This document shows positions 49,631-56,251 of a DNA stretch of 64,000 bases, in pieces. Position 1 is the stretch's first letter. Each line of letters starts with the position of its first letter. The translations under genes were made by a program, and so were the position numbers. Source of the stretch: Endomicrobiales bacterium (lineage in GTDB: Bacteria; Elusimicrobiota; Endomicrobiia; Endomicrobiales; JALOBY01); NCBI GenBank assembly GCA_023228045.1, contig JALOBY010000002.1:33522-97521 (forward strand), in the 5' to 3' direction. The notes under the pieces are model-generated. The model saw only the letters and a program-made list of their open reading frames with translations. It did no database searches and was not told the DNA's origin.

Positions 49631-50995
49631 ATGAATATATTAAGTATTATTGTCGCAACTGTTAAAATTATTATCATCCCCATCACCATCGTTATTGTTG
49701 GGATATTAATATCAAATAGACTAGAAAACAAAAATAACTGGTCTGTAAAATGGAGTGAAGATTTCTTTCAGCTATTTCATGATTTCAATGTTGCTGTAGA
49801 AGATTTAATATATTGTCTGTTTAGCCTTTCCGAGATTACTAAGGAAAGGCAACTATCACAACAAGAAGTAAAAGACTTTAATGAAAAAATCAATAAAATA
49901 AGCTCTGACATCACTAGAAAAGAATTTGGCATGCGTACACAGCTTTGTTTTGCACCATCGCTAAATAATCGGGGAATGACAACAAAAGAAAATATGACCG
50001 AACAACTTATTTCAACACAAAAAGAAAAATTCAATTTTGATGCCCCAAGTGGACAAATACGGATTGCCTACTTCATTTTGATCCATCGCTTTCCCGAACA
50101 GTTTAAAAGACTTTTTAAAGCCATTTACCACCCAGAAAATTACTATTTAATCCATTTAGACAAAAAAAATAGCTTAGAAATTTATGACGACATTCAAAAT
50201 TTTCTAGCGAATTTTTTAAACGCATATATGCTAGAGAGTGAGAATGTAGTTTGGGGCGGATATAGTATGGTTCAAGCTGAATTAAGTGGCATCAAATACC
50301 TTTTAGATATCAATGCTGAATGGGATTTTTTTATCAACCTTAGCGGACAAGATTTTCCGCTTAAATCCCAAGATTTTATTCGTGATTTTCTTGGTAAAAA
50401 CAAGGGGAATAATTTTATCAAAATTGCAAATCAGGCTATGGATAGACCAGAAACCATGAACCGCATTGAAAATTATTTTGTAGAAACAGACACTGGGTTT
50501 TCGGGAGTTCCTTACAAAAGGGCGTATCTTAAAGATGTTATTTCCTACATTGGAGGACAATGGAAGATTTTGACAAGGGAATGTTGTGAATTCATTTGTA
50601 ATAGTGGTGAGGTGAAAAAGTTTGAGGATTACTATCTTCATACGTTAATACCAGATGAATCGTTCTTTCAGACAGTGATGATGAATACCTCATTTAACGG
50701 AAAAATAATAAATGATGACAAAAGAGCTATCATTTGGATACCAGATATAGGCATTAAACTTCGCTCGAAAACCCTTACGGAGAGTGATACTAAATCTTTA
50801 ATCGCAAGTGGAAAAATCAAACTACGCCCAAAAACTCTTACAAAAGACGACATTGATTTTCTTCTATTAAGCGACAATTTGTTTGCTCGAAAATTTGATG
50901 ACAATATTGACGCAAACATTTTAGACATTGTAGAAACAAATTTTGATTTGCCTTTAACTTCTGTTAAAATAAGCAATGTAGTGATAGTGAACTAA
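49631..50995 (+). CDS. Chimeric protein: N-terminal membrane segment fused to core-2/I-branching glycosyltransferase
   Basis: 454 residues; SD AAAGGAAAG before the ATG, 13 bp after attC. Residues about 1-145 have one membrane helix (IIVATVKIIIIPITIVIVGI) and a helical region of a kind seen in small hypothetical proteins of mobile cassettes. From about residue 146 a complete core-2/I-branching (Branch/xylosyltransferase, GT14) domain starts like an independent protein: IRIAYFILIHRFPEQFKRLF, LIHLDKK, VVWGGYSMVQAELSGIKYLL, DFFINLSGQDFPL. The GT would transfer a sugar from a nucleotide donor to a surface glycan. The whole gene lies between a complete and a truncated attC, so it reads as an integron cassette. 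Confidence 0.75.
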   Translation: MNILSIIVATVKIIIIPITIVIVGILISNRLENKNNWSVKWSEDFFQLFHDFNVAVEDLIYCLFSLSEITKERQLSQQEVKDFNEKINKISSDITRKEFGMRTQLCFAPSLNNRGMTTKENMTEQLISTQKEKFNFDAPSGQIRIAYFILIHRFPEQFKRLFKAIYHPENYYLIHLDKKNSLEIYDDIQNFLANFLNAYMLESENVVWGGYSMVQAELSGIKYLLDINAEWDFFINLSGQDFPLKSQDFIRDFLGKNKGNNFIKIANQAMDRPETMNRIENYFVETDTGFSGVPYKRAYLKDVISYIGGQWKILTRECCEFICNSGEVKKFEDYYLHTLIPDESFFQTVMMNTSFNGKIINDDKRAIIWIPDIGIKLRSKTLTESDTKSLIASGKIKLRPKTLTKDDIDFLLLSDNLFARKFDDNIDANILDIVETNFDLPLTSVKISNVVIVN

Positions 50996-51084
50996 TAATT
51001 GGAGGAAAGGGAACCTTTTTCTCGAATCTTTTTGCCTAATCAGTCGCTGAAGTGCTGGAAAATAGGGGCAGAAACTTATTAAAA

Positions 51085-51103
51085 GCCTAACAAATCGTTC
51101 AAG
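51085..51103 (+). other. Truncated attC site (left arm only)
   Basis: GCCTAACAAATCGTTCAAG matches RYYYAAC plus the first arm of attC sites (class 1 cassettes carry CTAACAATTCGTTCAAG). No complementary right arm or GTTRRRY follows; the sequence runs straight into integrase coding DNA. It lies about 90 bp after the glycosyltransferase stop, where a cassette attC is expected. Confidence 0.6.
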
Positions 51104-51465
51104 ACCTTTTGGGTAGATTGAAGGAAGAGCGGGAAACTAATAATCCGCTTGTGTTTTGTGATGATAATGGTTTAACATATAGCAGACACATGAAGCCTAA
51201 CGAATATTCTCAGTTCATTTATGCTTGGCACAAGGCAGTAAAACAATCTGGTTTGAAGGATTTTAGGTTTCACGATCTAAGGCATACTTTTATGACCTGG
51301 GATAGGGAAAAAGGCGCTGATTTGATAATACTCAAAGAATTGGCAAGGCATAAAACAATAGATATGGTATTGAGATATGCACATGTGGGAGAGACTTCCA
51401 AGAAGAATGCTGTTGAACGTTTGTGTTCAAAACAAACGGGAACAATCGGACACACGAAAAAAAAT

Positions 51466-51484
51466 GGTCACAAAATGGTCACAA
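51466..51484. promoter_or_regulatory. Paired GGTCACAA repeats near the right end
   Basis: Octamers at 51466-51473 and 51477-51484, 11 bp apart, mirroring the left-end pair. They fall inside the integrase coding region (residues GHKMVTN), so coding constraint can also explain them. Confidence 0.35.
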
Positions 51485-51500
51485 ACGCAGAAAAAAAGAG

Positions 51501-51506
51501 TATAAT
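51501..51506 (+). promoter_or_regulatory. Possible replacement promoter for tRNA-Arg
   Basis: TATAAT 46 bp before the tRNA start, inside the island. Integration separated the tRNA from its old upstream DNA, so the element must supply a promoter; this is the best -10 in the last 100 bp. No good -35 is visible. Confidence 0.3.
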
Positions 51507-51549
51507 TATAAATCCTGATATCGTGAATATGCATGTAAATTCAAGCAAT

Positions 51550-51590
51550 ATGCGCCCGTAGTTCAATTGGATAGAGCACTGGCCTCCGAA
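51550..51590 (+). repeat. attR: right copy of the 41-bp direct repeat
   Basis: Identical to 46140-46180. It ends in the anticodon loop (CCTCCGAA) and continues into the real tRNA 3' half. Confidence 0.9.
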
Positions 51591-51627
51591 GCCAGTCGTC
51601 CCGGTTCAACTCCGGGCGGGCGCACCA
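51552..51627 (+). tRNA. tRNA-Arg (CCG), rebuilt by the island
   Basis: Acceptor GCGCCCG pairs with CGGGCGC (51617-51623), discriminator A, and CCA is encoded (51625-51627). Anticodon stem CTGGC/GCCAG encloses CTCCGAA, anticodon CCG. T arm CCCGG-TTCAACT-CCGGG. The first 39 bases come from the island's right repeat and the rest from the chromosome. Confidence 0.95.
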
Positions 51628-51656
51628 ATCTTTGCAAAACAAATCTTTCAAACCCT

Positions 51657-52517
51657 ATGTCTATTCTAATCTCTCGTTTAAAATCGTGTAATATATGTCC
51701 AAGAAACTGTAAAGTTAACCGCCTTGAAGGTAAAACCGGATATTGCAAAACCGGGCTTGATTTTAGCGTAGCAAGCTATAATGTGCACCATGGTGAAGAG
51801 CCGCCAATTTCTGGCACAAATGGTTCTGGAGCAATATTTTTTGCAAACTGTAATCTTTCCTGTGTTTTCTGCCAAAACTACCCAATAAGCCAGCTTGGCA
51901 ATGGAAAACCTTGCAATATAAAAAAACTCACAGAAATTATGCTTGAGTTAGAGCAAAAAGGCGTGCATAATATAAATTTGGTAACACCCACACACATTAG
52001 CGCGCAAATTGCCATAGCAATTAAAAAAGCAAAGCTGCAAGGCCTTAAAATTCCAGTTGTCTATAATACAAACGGCTATGACAGTGTTGAAACACTCAAA
52101 GCACTTGACGGCCTTATAGATATTTATTTACCTGACGCAAAATATTCAAAAAACACAAACTCAAAAAAATACTCAAACGCAAACAACTACTGGCAAATAA
52201 ACAAAAAAGCCCTTACTGAAATGCACCGTCAAGTTGGGAAACTTAAAATAAACAAAAATGGCATTGCAACAAAAGGGTTAATTATCCGCCACCTGCTTCT
52301 ACCTAAAAATATATCCGGCACAAAAGAAGTTATACGCTTTATTGCAAATAAAATTTCTAAAGATACATTTGTAAGTTTTATGGCGCAATATCACCCTGCA
52401 TATAATGCTTTTAAGTACAAAGAATTAAACAGAAAAATAACTACAAAAGAGTATTCTTCAGCCACACAAGCTTTAGAGGAGTTTGGCATAACAAACGGCT
52501 GGGTACAGGAACTTTAA
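51657..52517 (+). CDS. Radical SAM protein (pyruvate formate-lyase-activating-enzyme-like)
   Basis: 286 residues from ATG 51657; an earlier in-frame ATG lies inside the tRNA and is rejected. An N-terminal Cys set CNICPRNCKVNRLEGKTGYC precedes the radical SAM cluster CNLSCVFCQ (CxxxCxxC, about residues 66-73). Then QKGVHNINLVTPTHI and PVVYNTNGYDSVETLKALDG, the conserved strands of the PflA-like subgroup. Proteins like this are often listed as PFL-activating or AmmeMemoRadiSam-type; a Memo-like gene lies 1.7 kb downstream but no AMMECR1 gene is seen. Substrate unknown. Confidence 0.8.
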   Translation: MSILISRLKSCNICPRNCKVNRLEGKTGYCKTGLDFSVASYNVHHGEEPPISGTNGSGAIFFANCNLSCVFCQNYPISQLGNGKPCNIKKLTEIMLELEQKGVHNINLVTPTHISAQIAIAIKKAKLQGLKIPVVYNTNGYDSVETLKALDGLIDIYLPDAKYSKNTNSKKYSNANNYWQINKKALTEMHRQVGKLKINKNGIATKGLIIRHLLLPKNISGTKEVIRFIANKISKDTFVSFMAQYHPAYNAFKYKELNRKITTKEYSSATQALEEFGITNGWVQEL

Positions 52518-53548
52518 TGAAACTACTTAAAAATAAAACCAATATTTTGCCATATCAGCTATTACTCCTATTTTTATTTCTATTTACGCTCAGCTGCAGC
52601 AAAAGCCCTATAGCACAAACTGCAAAAATACAACAAAATAATCAGTCGGCTATTGCTGTATTAAACAACAACTACCTTTCAACAGCTTTGGAACTAATTA
52701 ACTCGGCAAAACAAAGTGTGCTGATTTCTCAGCTTTATTACAAAAACGACAATGCTACAACACAAATAACCAACGCACTCAAAACAGCCCTTAAAAGAAA
52801 TGTTTTGGTAAGTGTTTTGCTTGAAAACTCAATTGATGAAAATGAGTTTATGGCTAAAGAGTTAAACAAACTTGGCATAAAAACAACATTAGATTCAAAC
52901 GAAACTTATAACCACATAAAACTTATTATTTCCGACAGCAAAACAGCACTACTTGGCTCAACTAATTTATCATACATGTCGCTTGAGGAAAATAACGAAA
53001 CCAATCTGCTTATTGTTGACACTGCTACAGCTATCTCTCTGCAAAAATTTGTAATCAGCGGTACAGACCCGCAGCCCTTCGTGCTAATAAAAGAAAACTA
53101 TGTGAATTCATTAATTGAGAAATTAAACAATGCCAAAAACGAAGTATCAATTTTAATGTACGATTTCAGAGTTTACGATAAATACCCAAACAGTCCATCA
53201 AACGAAATTGCGCATAGTATAATTGAAACGGCAAAGCGCGGAATTACCGTAAAAATAATTCTTGAAAAAAGTGATTTTGATGAGCAACTTAATTGGGCAA
53301 ACCAAAACACCGCCGAATACTTTGCTAAAAATGGGGTAATTGTAAAGTTTGAAAGCCCCTATCAAATTTCACATGCCAAATTGGCAATAATAGACAATGG
53401 CGCATTTGTCGGCTCAGCAAATTGGAACTACAAAAGTTTAGCCCTAAACACAGAGGCAAATATTTTCACAACAAACCCTCAAACAATAAACAAATTTAAA
53501 AATTACTTTGAAAATATCTGGGGAAACTCCAAAGGTTTTAATGATTAA
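52517..53548 (+). CDS. Phospholipase D-like lipoprotein
   Basis: 343 residues. Signal peptide with lipobox LFTLSCSKS (Cys about residue 27). Two PLD-like HxK motifs: NHIKLIISDSKTALLGSTNLSYMS (about residue 133) and SHAKLAIIDNGAFVGSANWNYKS (about residue 290), both followed by the GS-N element, so both half-sites look complete except that the final Asp of HKD is at the variable position. Lipid-anchored in the envelope; could be a nuclease or phospholipase. It overlaps the radical SAM stop by one base. Confidence 0.8.
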   Translation: MKLLKNKTNILPYQLLLLFLFLFTLSCSKSPIAQTAKIQQNNQSAIAVLNNNYLSTALELINSAKQSVLISQLYYKNDNATTQITNALKTALKRNVLVSVLLENSIDENEFMAKELNKLGIKTTLDSNETYNHIKLIISDSKTALLGSTNLSYMSLEENNETNLLIVDTATAISLQKFVISGTDPQPFVLIKENYVNSLIEKLNNAKNEVSILMYDFRVYDKYPNSPSNEIAHSIIETAKRGITVKIILEKSDFDEQLNWANQNTAEYFAKNGVIVKFESPYQISHAKLAIIDNGAFVGSANWNYKSLALNTEANIFTTNPQTINKFKNYFENIWGNSKGFND

Positions 53549-53669
53549 AAATTGGGCTATTTAAGTATTCTAAACCCGCGATTAACTATATAAAATAACA
53601 GATTTATTTTTAAAGACCGATCTTTCAACTTAAAAATCTTTGTGCATTGGGTCACAATCAAGGTGAGGT
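53549..53669. other. Short intergenic gap
   Basis: AT-rich; nothing beyond a possible -10 TATAAA near 53589 is seen. Confidence 0.3.
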
Positions 53670-53801
53670 ATGGTAATAACAATAAAATGCCCTAACAAAG
53701 ACTGCTCTACTAACGGAAATGCTACTCAGAAATTCGTTGTCCGTATTCAAAAATCAAGGAAGTATTTTGGGGTTATTCTGAGGAGTAGATATGTCCTTTA
53801 A
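53670..53801 (+). CDS. Possible 43-residue protein with a Cys pair
   Basis: ATG 53670 has AAGGTGAGG (53660-53668) as SD. The product starts MVITIKCPNKDCSTNGNAT and ends in basic and aromatic residues. A single CPNKDC pair recalls half of a zinc ribbon. It overlaps the DUF1232 start by 11 bases. It may be a real small protein or a decayed zinc-ribbon gene; no family is recognised. Confidence 0.3.
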   Translation: MVITIKCPNKDCSTNGNATQKFVVRIQKSRKYFGVILRSRYVL

Positions 53802-54078
53802 AGAAAAAATAATAACTATAAGCAAACGGTTAAAGACTGAATTGCGATTGTACAAAAATGTCTTTAAAGATAAAAGAACTCCTATCGTCGCAAAGGTGTG
53901 TTTTGGAATAGGGATTGGATATTTGCTGTTACCCTTTGACTTAATTCCCGACTTTATTCCAGTGATAGGACATCTTGATGATGCTGTCATTGTTCCATTT
54001 TTTATATATCTTGCTCTAAAATTTACCCCCTCTGAGATTATTAACGAACATCGAAATTTACTGAAAGACAGTATCTAA
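53791..54078 (+). CDS. DUF1232/YkvA-type small membrane protein
   Basis: 95 residues. KDKRTPIVAKVCFGIGIGYLLLPFDLIPDFIPVIGHLDDAVIVPF is the DUF1232 signature (the DLIPDFIPVIGxLDD core) with a membrane helix on each side. SD GAGGAG at 53779-53784. Function of the family is unknown. Confidence 0.85.
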   Translation: MSFKEKIITISKRLKTELRLYKNVFKDKRTPIVAKVCFGIGIGYLLLPFDLIPDFIPVIGHLDDAVIVPFFIYLALKFTPSEIINEHRNLLKDSI

Positions 54079-54162
54079 AAGTATTGATTCTGAAAATTAA
54101 CTCTCTCTCCATGTAAACTGTGGGGGAATTCACTTTACAATCTACTTGTGTAAAATAATAGA

Positions 54163-54206
54163 AATGGGTCTAATCTTATTAAAGCACATTAAAGTGGCCC
54201 ATTTTT
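54163..54206 (+). terminator. Possible terminator before the Memo-like gene
   Basis: AATGGGTC (54163-54170) can pair with GGCCCATT (54196-54203), one G-U pair, followed by T residues to 54206. The loop is long (25 bases), so support is moderate. Confidence 0.35.
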
Positions 54207-54219
54207 TAATGATTAAATT

Positions 54220-55026
54220 ATGATACTAACAAAACGAAACGCATTGTTTGCTGGAAGCTGGTATCCTACATCCAAAAAAGCTATTGGTGCTTATTTAACG
54301 AGCACAACAAAGAAAACAAATGTCATTGCAGCTATGGTGCCTCATGCCGGCTGGATTTATTCTGGCAAGGTTGCGGGCTCTGTATTTTCCGCTATGTCGC
54401 CTGCTGATACATACATCATAATTAGTCCAAACCATACCGGCATCGGGCCACAAGTCAGCATCTATCCAAGCGGTTCTTGGCAAACCCCTATTGGCTCCCT
54501 ATCCGTAAACGCAGAGTTTGTATCCCACCTGTGCAATGAATATAAATCAATTACACCCGATACAACCGCCCATAGCCAAGAACACTCTATTGAAGTACAA
54601 TTACCATTTATCAAATACATAAACCCAAGTGCCAAAATAGTGCCAATAACACTTGCAAACTATAGTTTAGAGCTATGCACAAAGCTCGCTCTATCAATAG
54701 CTAAAATAATAAAAGAAAAATACGCAAACCAAAAAGTACTCATACTTGCGTCGTCAGATATGAGCCATTATATCTCAGTCCAACAAGCAAAAACATTAGA
54801 CACACTTGCAATAAACGATATGTTATCTCTAAATGCCGCCGCATTACTTAAAACTGTAGAAGAAAATAACATTTCTATGTGTGGTAGTGGACCTGTGGCG
54901 GTTGCTATAACTGCCGCAAAAGCACTTGGCGCAAAAGAAGCAAAATTAATAGCCTATGACAACTCAGGCACCGTAACTAATAGTACAAGTGAAGTTGTTA
55001 GCTATGCCGGAATGCTTTTTCTTTGA
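54220..55026 (+). CDS. Memo-like protein (AmmeMemoRadiSam system protein B)
   Basis: 268 residues, usual length. FAGSWYPTSKKAI, VPHAGWIYSGKVAGSVFSAM (first metal His), ISPNHTG (second His region), AHSQEHSIEVQLPFIKY and the late CGSGPVAVAI (Cys) are the conserved Memo positions, related to class III extradiol dioxygenases. In bacteria it is often encoded with AMMECR1 and a radical SAM protein. Here the radical SAM gene is nearby and the AMMECR1 partner absent. Biochemical function is unknown. Confidence 0.87.
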   Translation: MILTKRNALFAGSWYPTSKKAIGAYLTSTTKKTNVIAAMVPHAGWIYSGKVAGSVFSAMSPADTYIIISPNHTGIGPQVSIYPSGSWQTPIGSLSVNAEFVSHLCNEYKSITPDTTAHSQEHSIEVQLPFIKYINPSAKIVPITLANYSLELCTKLALSIAKIIKEKYANQKVLILASSDMSHYISVQQAKTLDTLAINDMLSLNAAALLKTVEENNISMCGSGPVAVAITAAKALGAKEAKLIAYDNSGTVTNSTSEVVSYAGMLFL

Positions 55027-55089
55027 TATAATCAGACGGAGTAATGCTTTTATATATCTAAATTCACTTATAGATTTTTTGGGAGGCAA

Positions 55090-55371
55090 ATGCATACTAC
55101 AAAAGTTGAAGGCAAACATATTAAAGCACTTACACTTTTTGCCTTAAGCACATGTATTTGGTGTAAGAAAGTAAAGCAACTTTTAGAAGACCTTGGCGTT
55201 GCCTATGAGTTTATTTATATAGATCTGCTGGATGATGACAACCAAGCAGAAGCACTAAGAACTCTTGCAACTTTTAACCCGAGGGAATCATTTCCTACAC
55301 TTGTAATTGATAATAAAGATTGCGTTGTTGGTTTTAAACCACAGGAAATAAGAGGTAAATTAGGTATATGA
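55090..55371 (+). CDS. Glutaredoxin-like protein
   Basis: 93 residues, SD GGGAGG 55080-55085. Active site STCIWCKK (CxxC) near residue 22, then VAYEFIYIDLLDDDN, the cis-Pro region ESFPTLVIDNKDCVVGFKP. It overlaps the FTR-like gene by four bases, so it is probably that enzyme's direct partner: electrons from ferredoxin or rubredoxin would reduce this protein. Confidence 0.85.
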   Translation: MHTTKVEGKHIKALTLFALSTCIWCKKVKQLLEDLGVAYEFIYIDLLDDDNQAEALRTLATFNPRESFPTLVIDNKDCVVGFKPQEIRGKLGI

Positions 55372-55895
55372 TCCCTAAAAAAGAAGATGTAGAAGAACTG
55401 CACAAAACATTAGTAGTTGATGCCGAAAAATTTGGCTATCGCATAAATTCCGATGCCAATTTTGCAAAAGACCTTGTACAAGCTTTGTTAATAAATCAAA
55501 ACCGCTATGGATATATGTCGTGTCCTTGCCGCCTGGCAACTGCTAACAAAGAAAAAGACCTGGACATTATCTGCCCTTGTGATTACAGAGATGACGATAT
55601 AAGCAATTATGGGGCATGTTACTGCGCGTTATATGTAAGTGAAGATGTATTTAATGGTAAAAAAGAGACAGTACCAGTTCCTGAAAGAAGGGGAAAAAAC
55701 CATAATTTACACATTAAACACACTAGCGTTGAACCATTAAGAACAGTAGATGTAAAAAAAGTTGCAAACTTAGTAAAGCTGCCATATCCAATCTGGCGCT
55801 GCAAGATCTGCGGCTACTTATGCGCCAGAGAAACCCCGCCTGAAACCTGCCCTATTTGCAAAGCTAAAAAAGAAAGGTTCGAGCATTTCCTATGA
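55368..55895 (+). CDS. Ferredoxin-thioredoxin reductase catalytic subunit fused to a rubredoxin-like domain
   Basis: 175 residues. Residues about 1-110 are the FTR beta fold with its CxC pairs: MSCPCRLA, IICPCDYRD, ACYCALY, which bind a 4Fe-4S cluster next to the redox disulfide. The last about 35 residues, WRCKICGYLCARETPPETCP followed by ICKAKKERF, have two CxxC pairs of a rubredoxin/rubrerythrin-like iron site. The fused iron domain could deliver electrons in place of a separate FTR variable subunit, which is absent here. Coupled to the glutaredoxin gene upstream. Confidence 0.87.
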   Translation: MIPKKEDVEELHKTLVVDAEKFGYRINSDANFAKDLVQALLINQNRYGYMSCPCRLATANKEKDLDIICPCDYRDDDISNYGACYCALYVSEDVFNGKKETVPVPERRGKNHNLHIKHTSVEPLRTVDVKKVANLVKLPYPIWRCKICGYLCARETPPETCPICKAKKERFEHFL

Positions 55896-56251
55896 CAAAC
55901 ACATTTCTAAGGATACGCTATTTTCTTGCCATGGTAATCACTGTTTTATTAGGCCCTGGCATAGGGCATTTGTTAATTTTTAGGTATAAAAAGGCAATTA
56001 TGTTCATTCTTGCATCTGCCTTAATAACCTTTGGGCTTGCGCTTTACTTGTCGGGCATTTTGGGCCAAAAAGAAATAGAGTTACTTAAGCATAATCCATT
56101 AAATTTCTTTCAATTCGTAGCGGAAAATCAACCTAACGCATTGAAAGTTTACAATGTTTTGTTTGCGGCTTTGTGGGCTTATGCAATTCTGGATTTATTT
56201 CTTGATGCAAAAAAAAGCACAAAAGAAGAAAGCCGTGAAAAATTATCTTAA
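55892..56251 (+). CDS. Small membrane protein of unknown family
   Basis: 119 residues with three hydrophobic segments (about 8-28, 36-58, 84-102). GPGIGHLLIFRYKKAIMFILAS near the N-terminus resembles TM2-like or DUF5683-like small membrane proteins that begin with a P-G-x-G-H turn and RxxKA. It overlaps its neighbours on both sides. No function can be given. Confidence 0.65.
   Translation: MTNTFLRIRYFLAMVITVLLGPGIGHLLIFRYKKAIMFILASALITFGLALYLSGILGQKEIELLKHNPLNFFQFVAENQPNALKVYNVLFAALWAYAILDLFLDAKKSTKEESREKLS

Larger units (their letters stand above)
51109..51561 (+). pseudogene. C-terminal part of a tyrosine integrase
   Basis: 150 residues beginning at a TTG; no ATG precedes it and the frame is closed by TAA at 51088. 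Residues FRFHDLRHTFMTW carry the HxxR active-site pair, ELARHKTIDMVLRYAHV carries the second His and the nucleophile Tyr. The N-terminal arm-binding domain and first catalytic Arg are missing, so it cannot be active as it stands. The truncation coincides with the partial attC. Its stop codon (TAG 51559-51561) lies inside the first bases of tRNA-Arg, so the coding end overlaps the attachment site. Confidence 0.85.
46140..51590. mobile_element. 5.4-kb genomic island inserted in tRNA-Arg(CCG)
   Basis: The edges are exact 41-bp direct repeats: 46140-46180 and 51550-51590, each being the 5' half of tRNA-Arg up to the anticodon loop. The left copy is a fragment; the right copy continues into the tRNA 3' half, so insertion rebuilt the gene. 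Content: a tyrosine-integrase C-terminus next to the right end, two toxin-antitoxin modules, integron attC elements with a glycosyltransferase cassette, and decayed pieces. Base and gene style differ from the backbone (spaced genes, strong consensus promoters, fragments). Because the integrase has lost its N-terminal part, the island is probably no longer mobile by itself. Confidence 0.85.

Noticed and set aside
46181..51549. Island as a complete prophage
   Set aside because: No structural, replication or lysis genes are present.
51567..51656. Upstream start for the radical SAM protein
   Set aside because: It would translate most of tRNA-Arg; ATG 51657 gives the family N-terminus.
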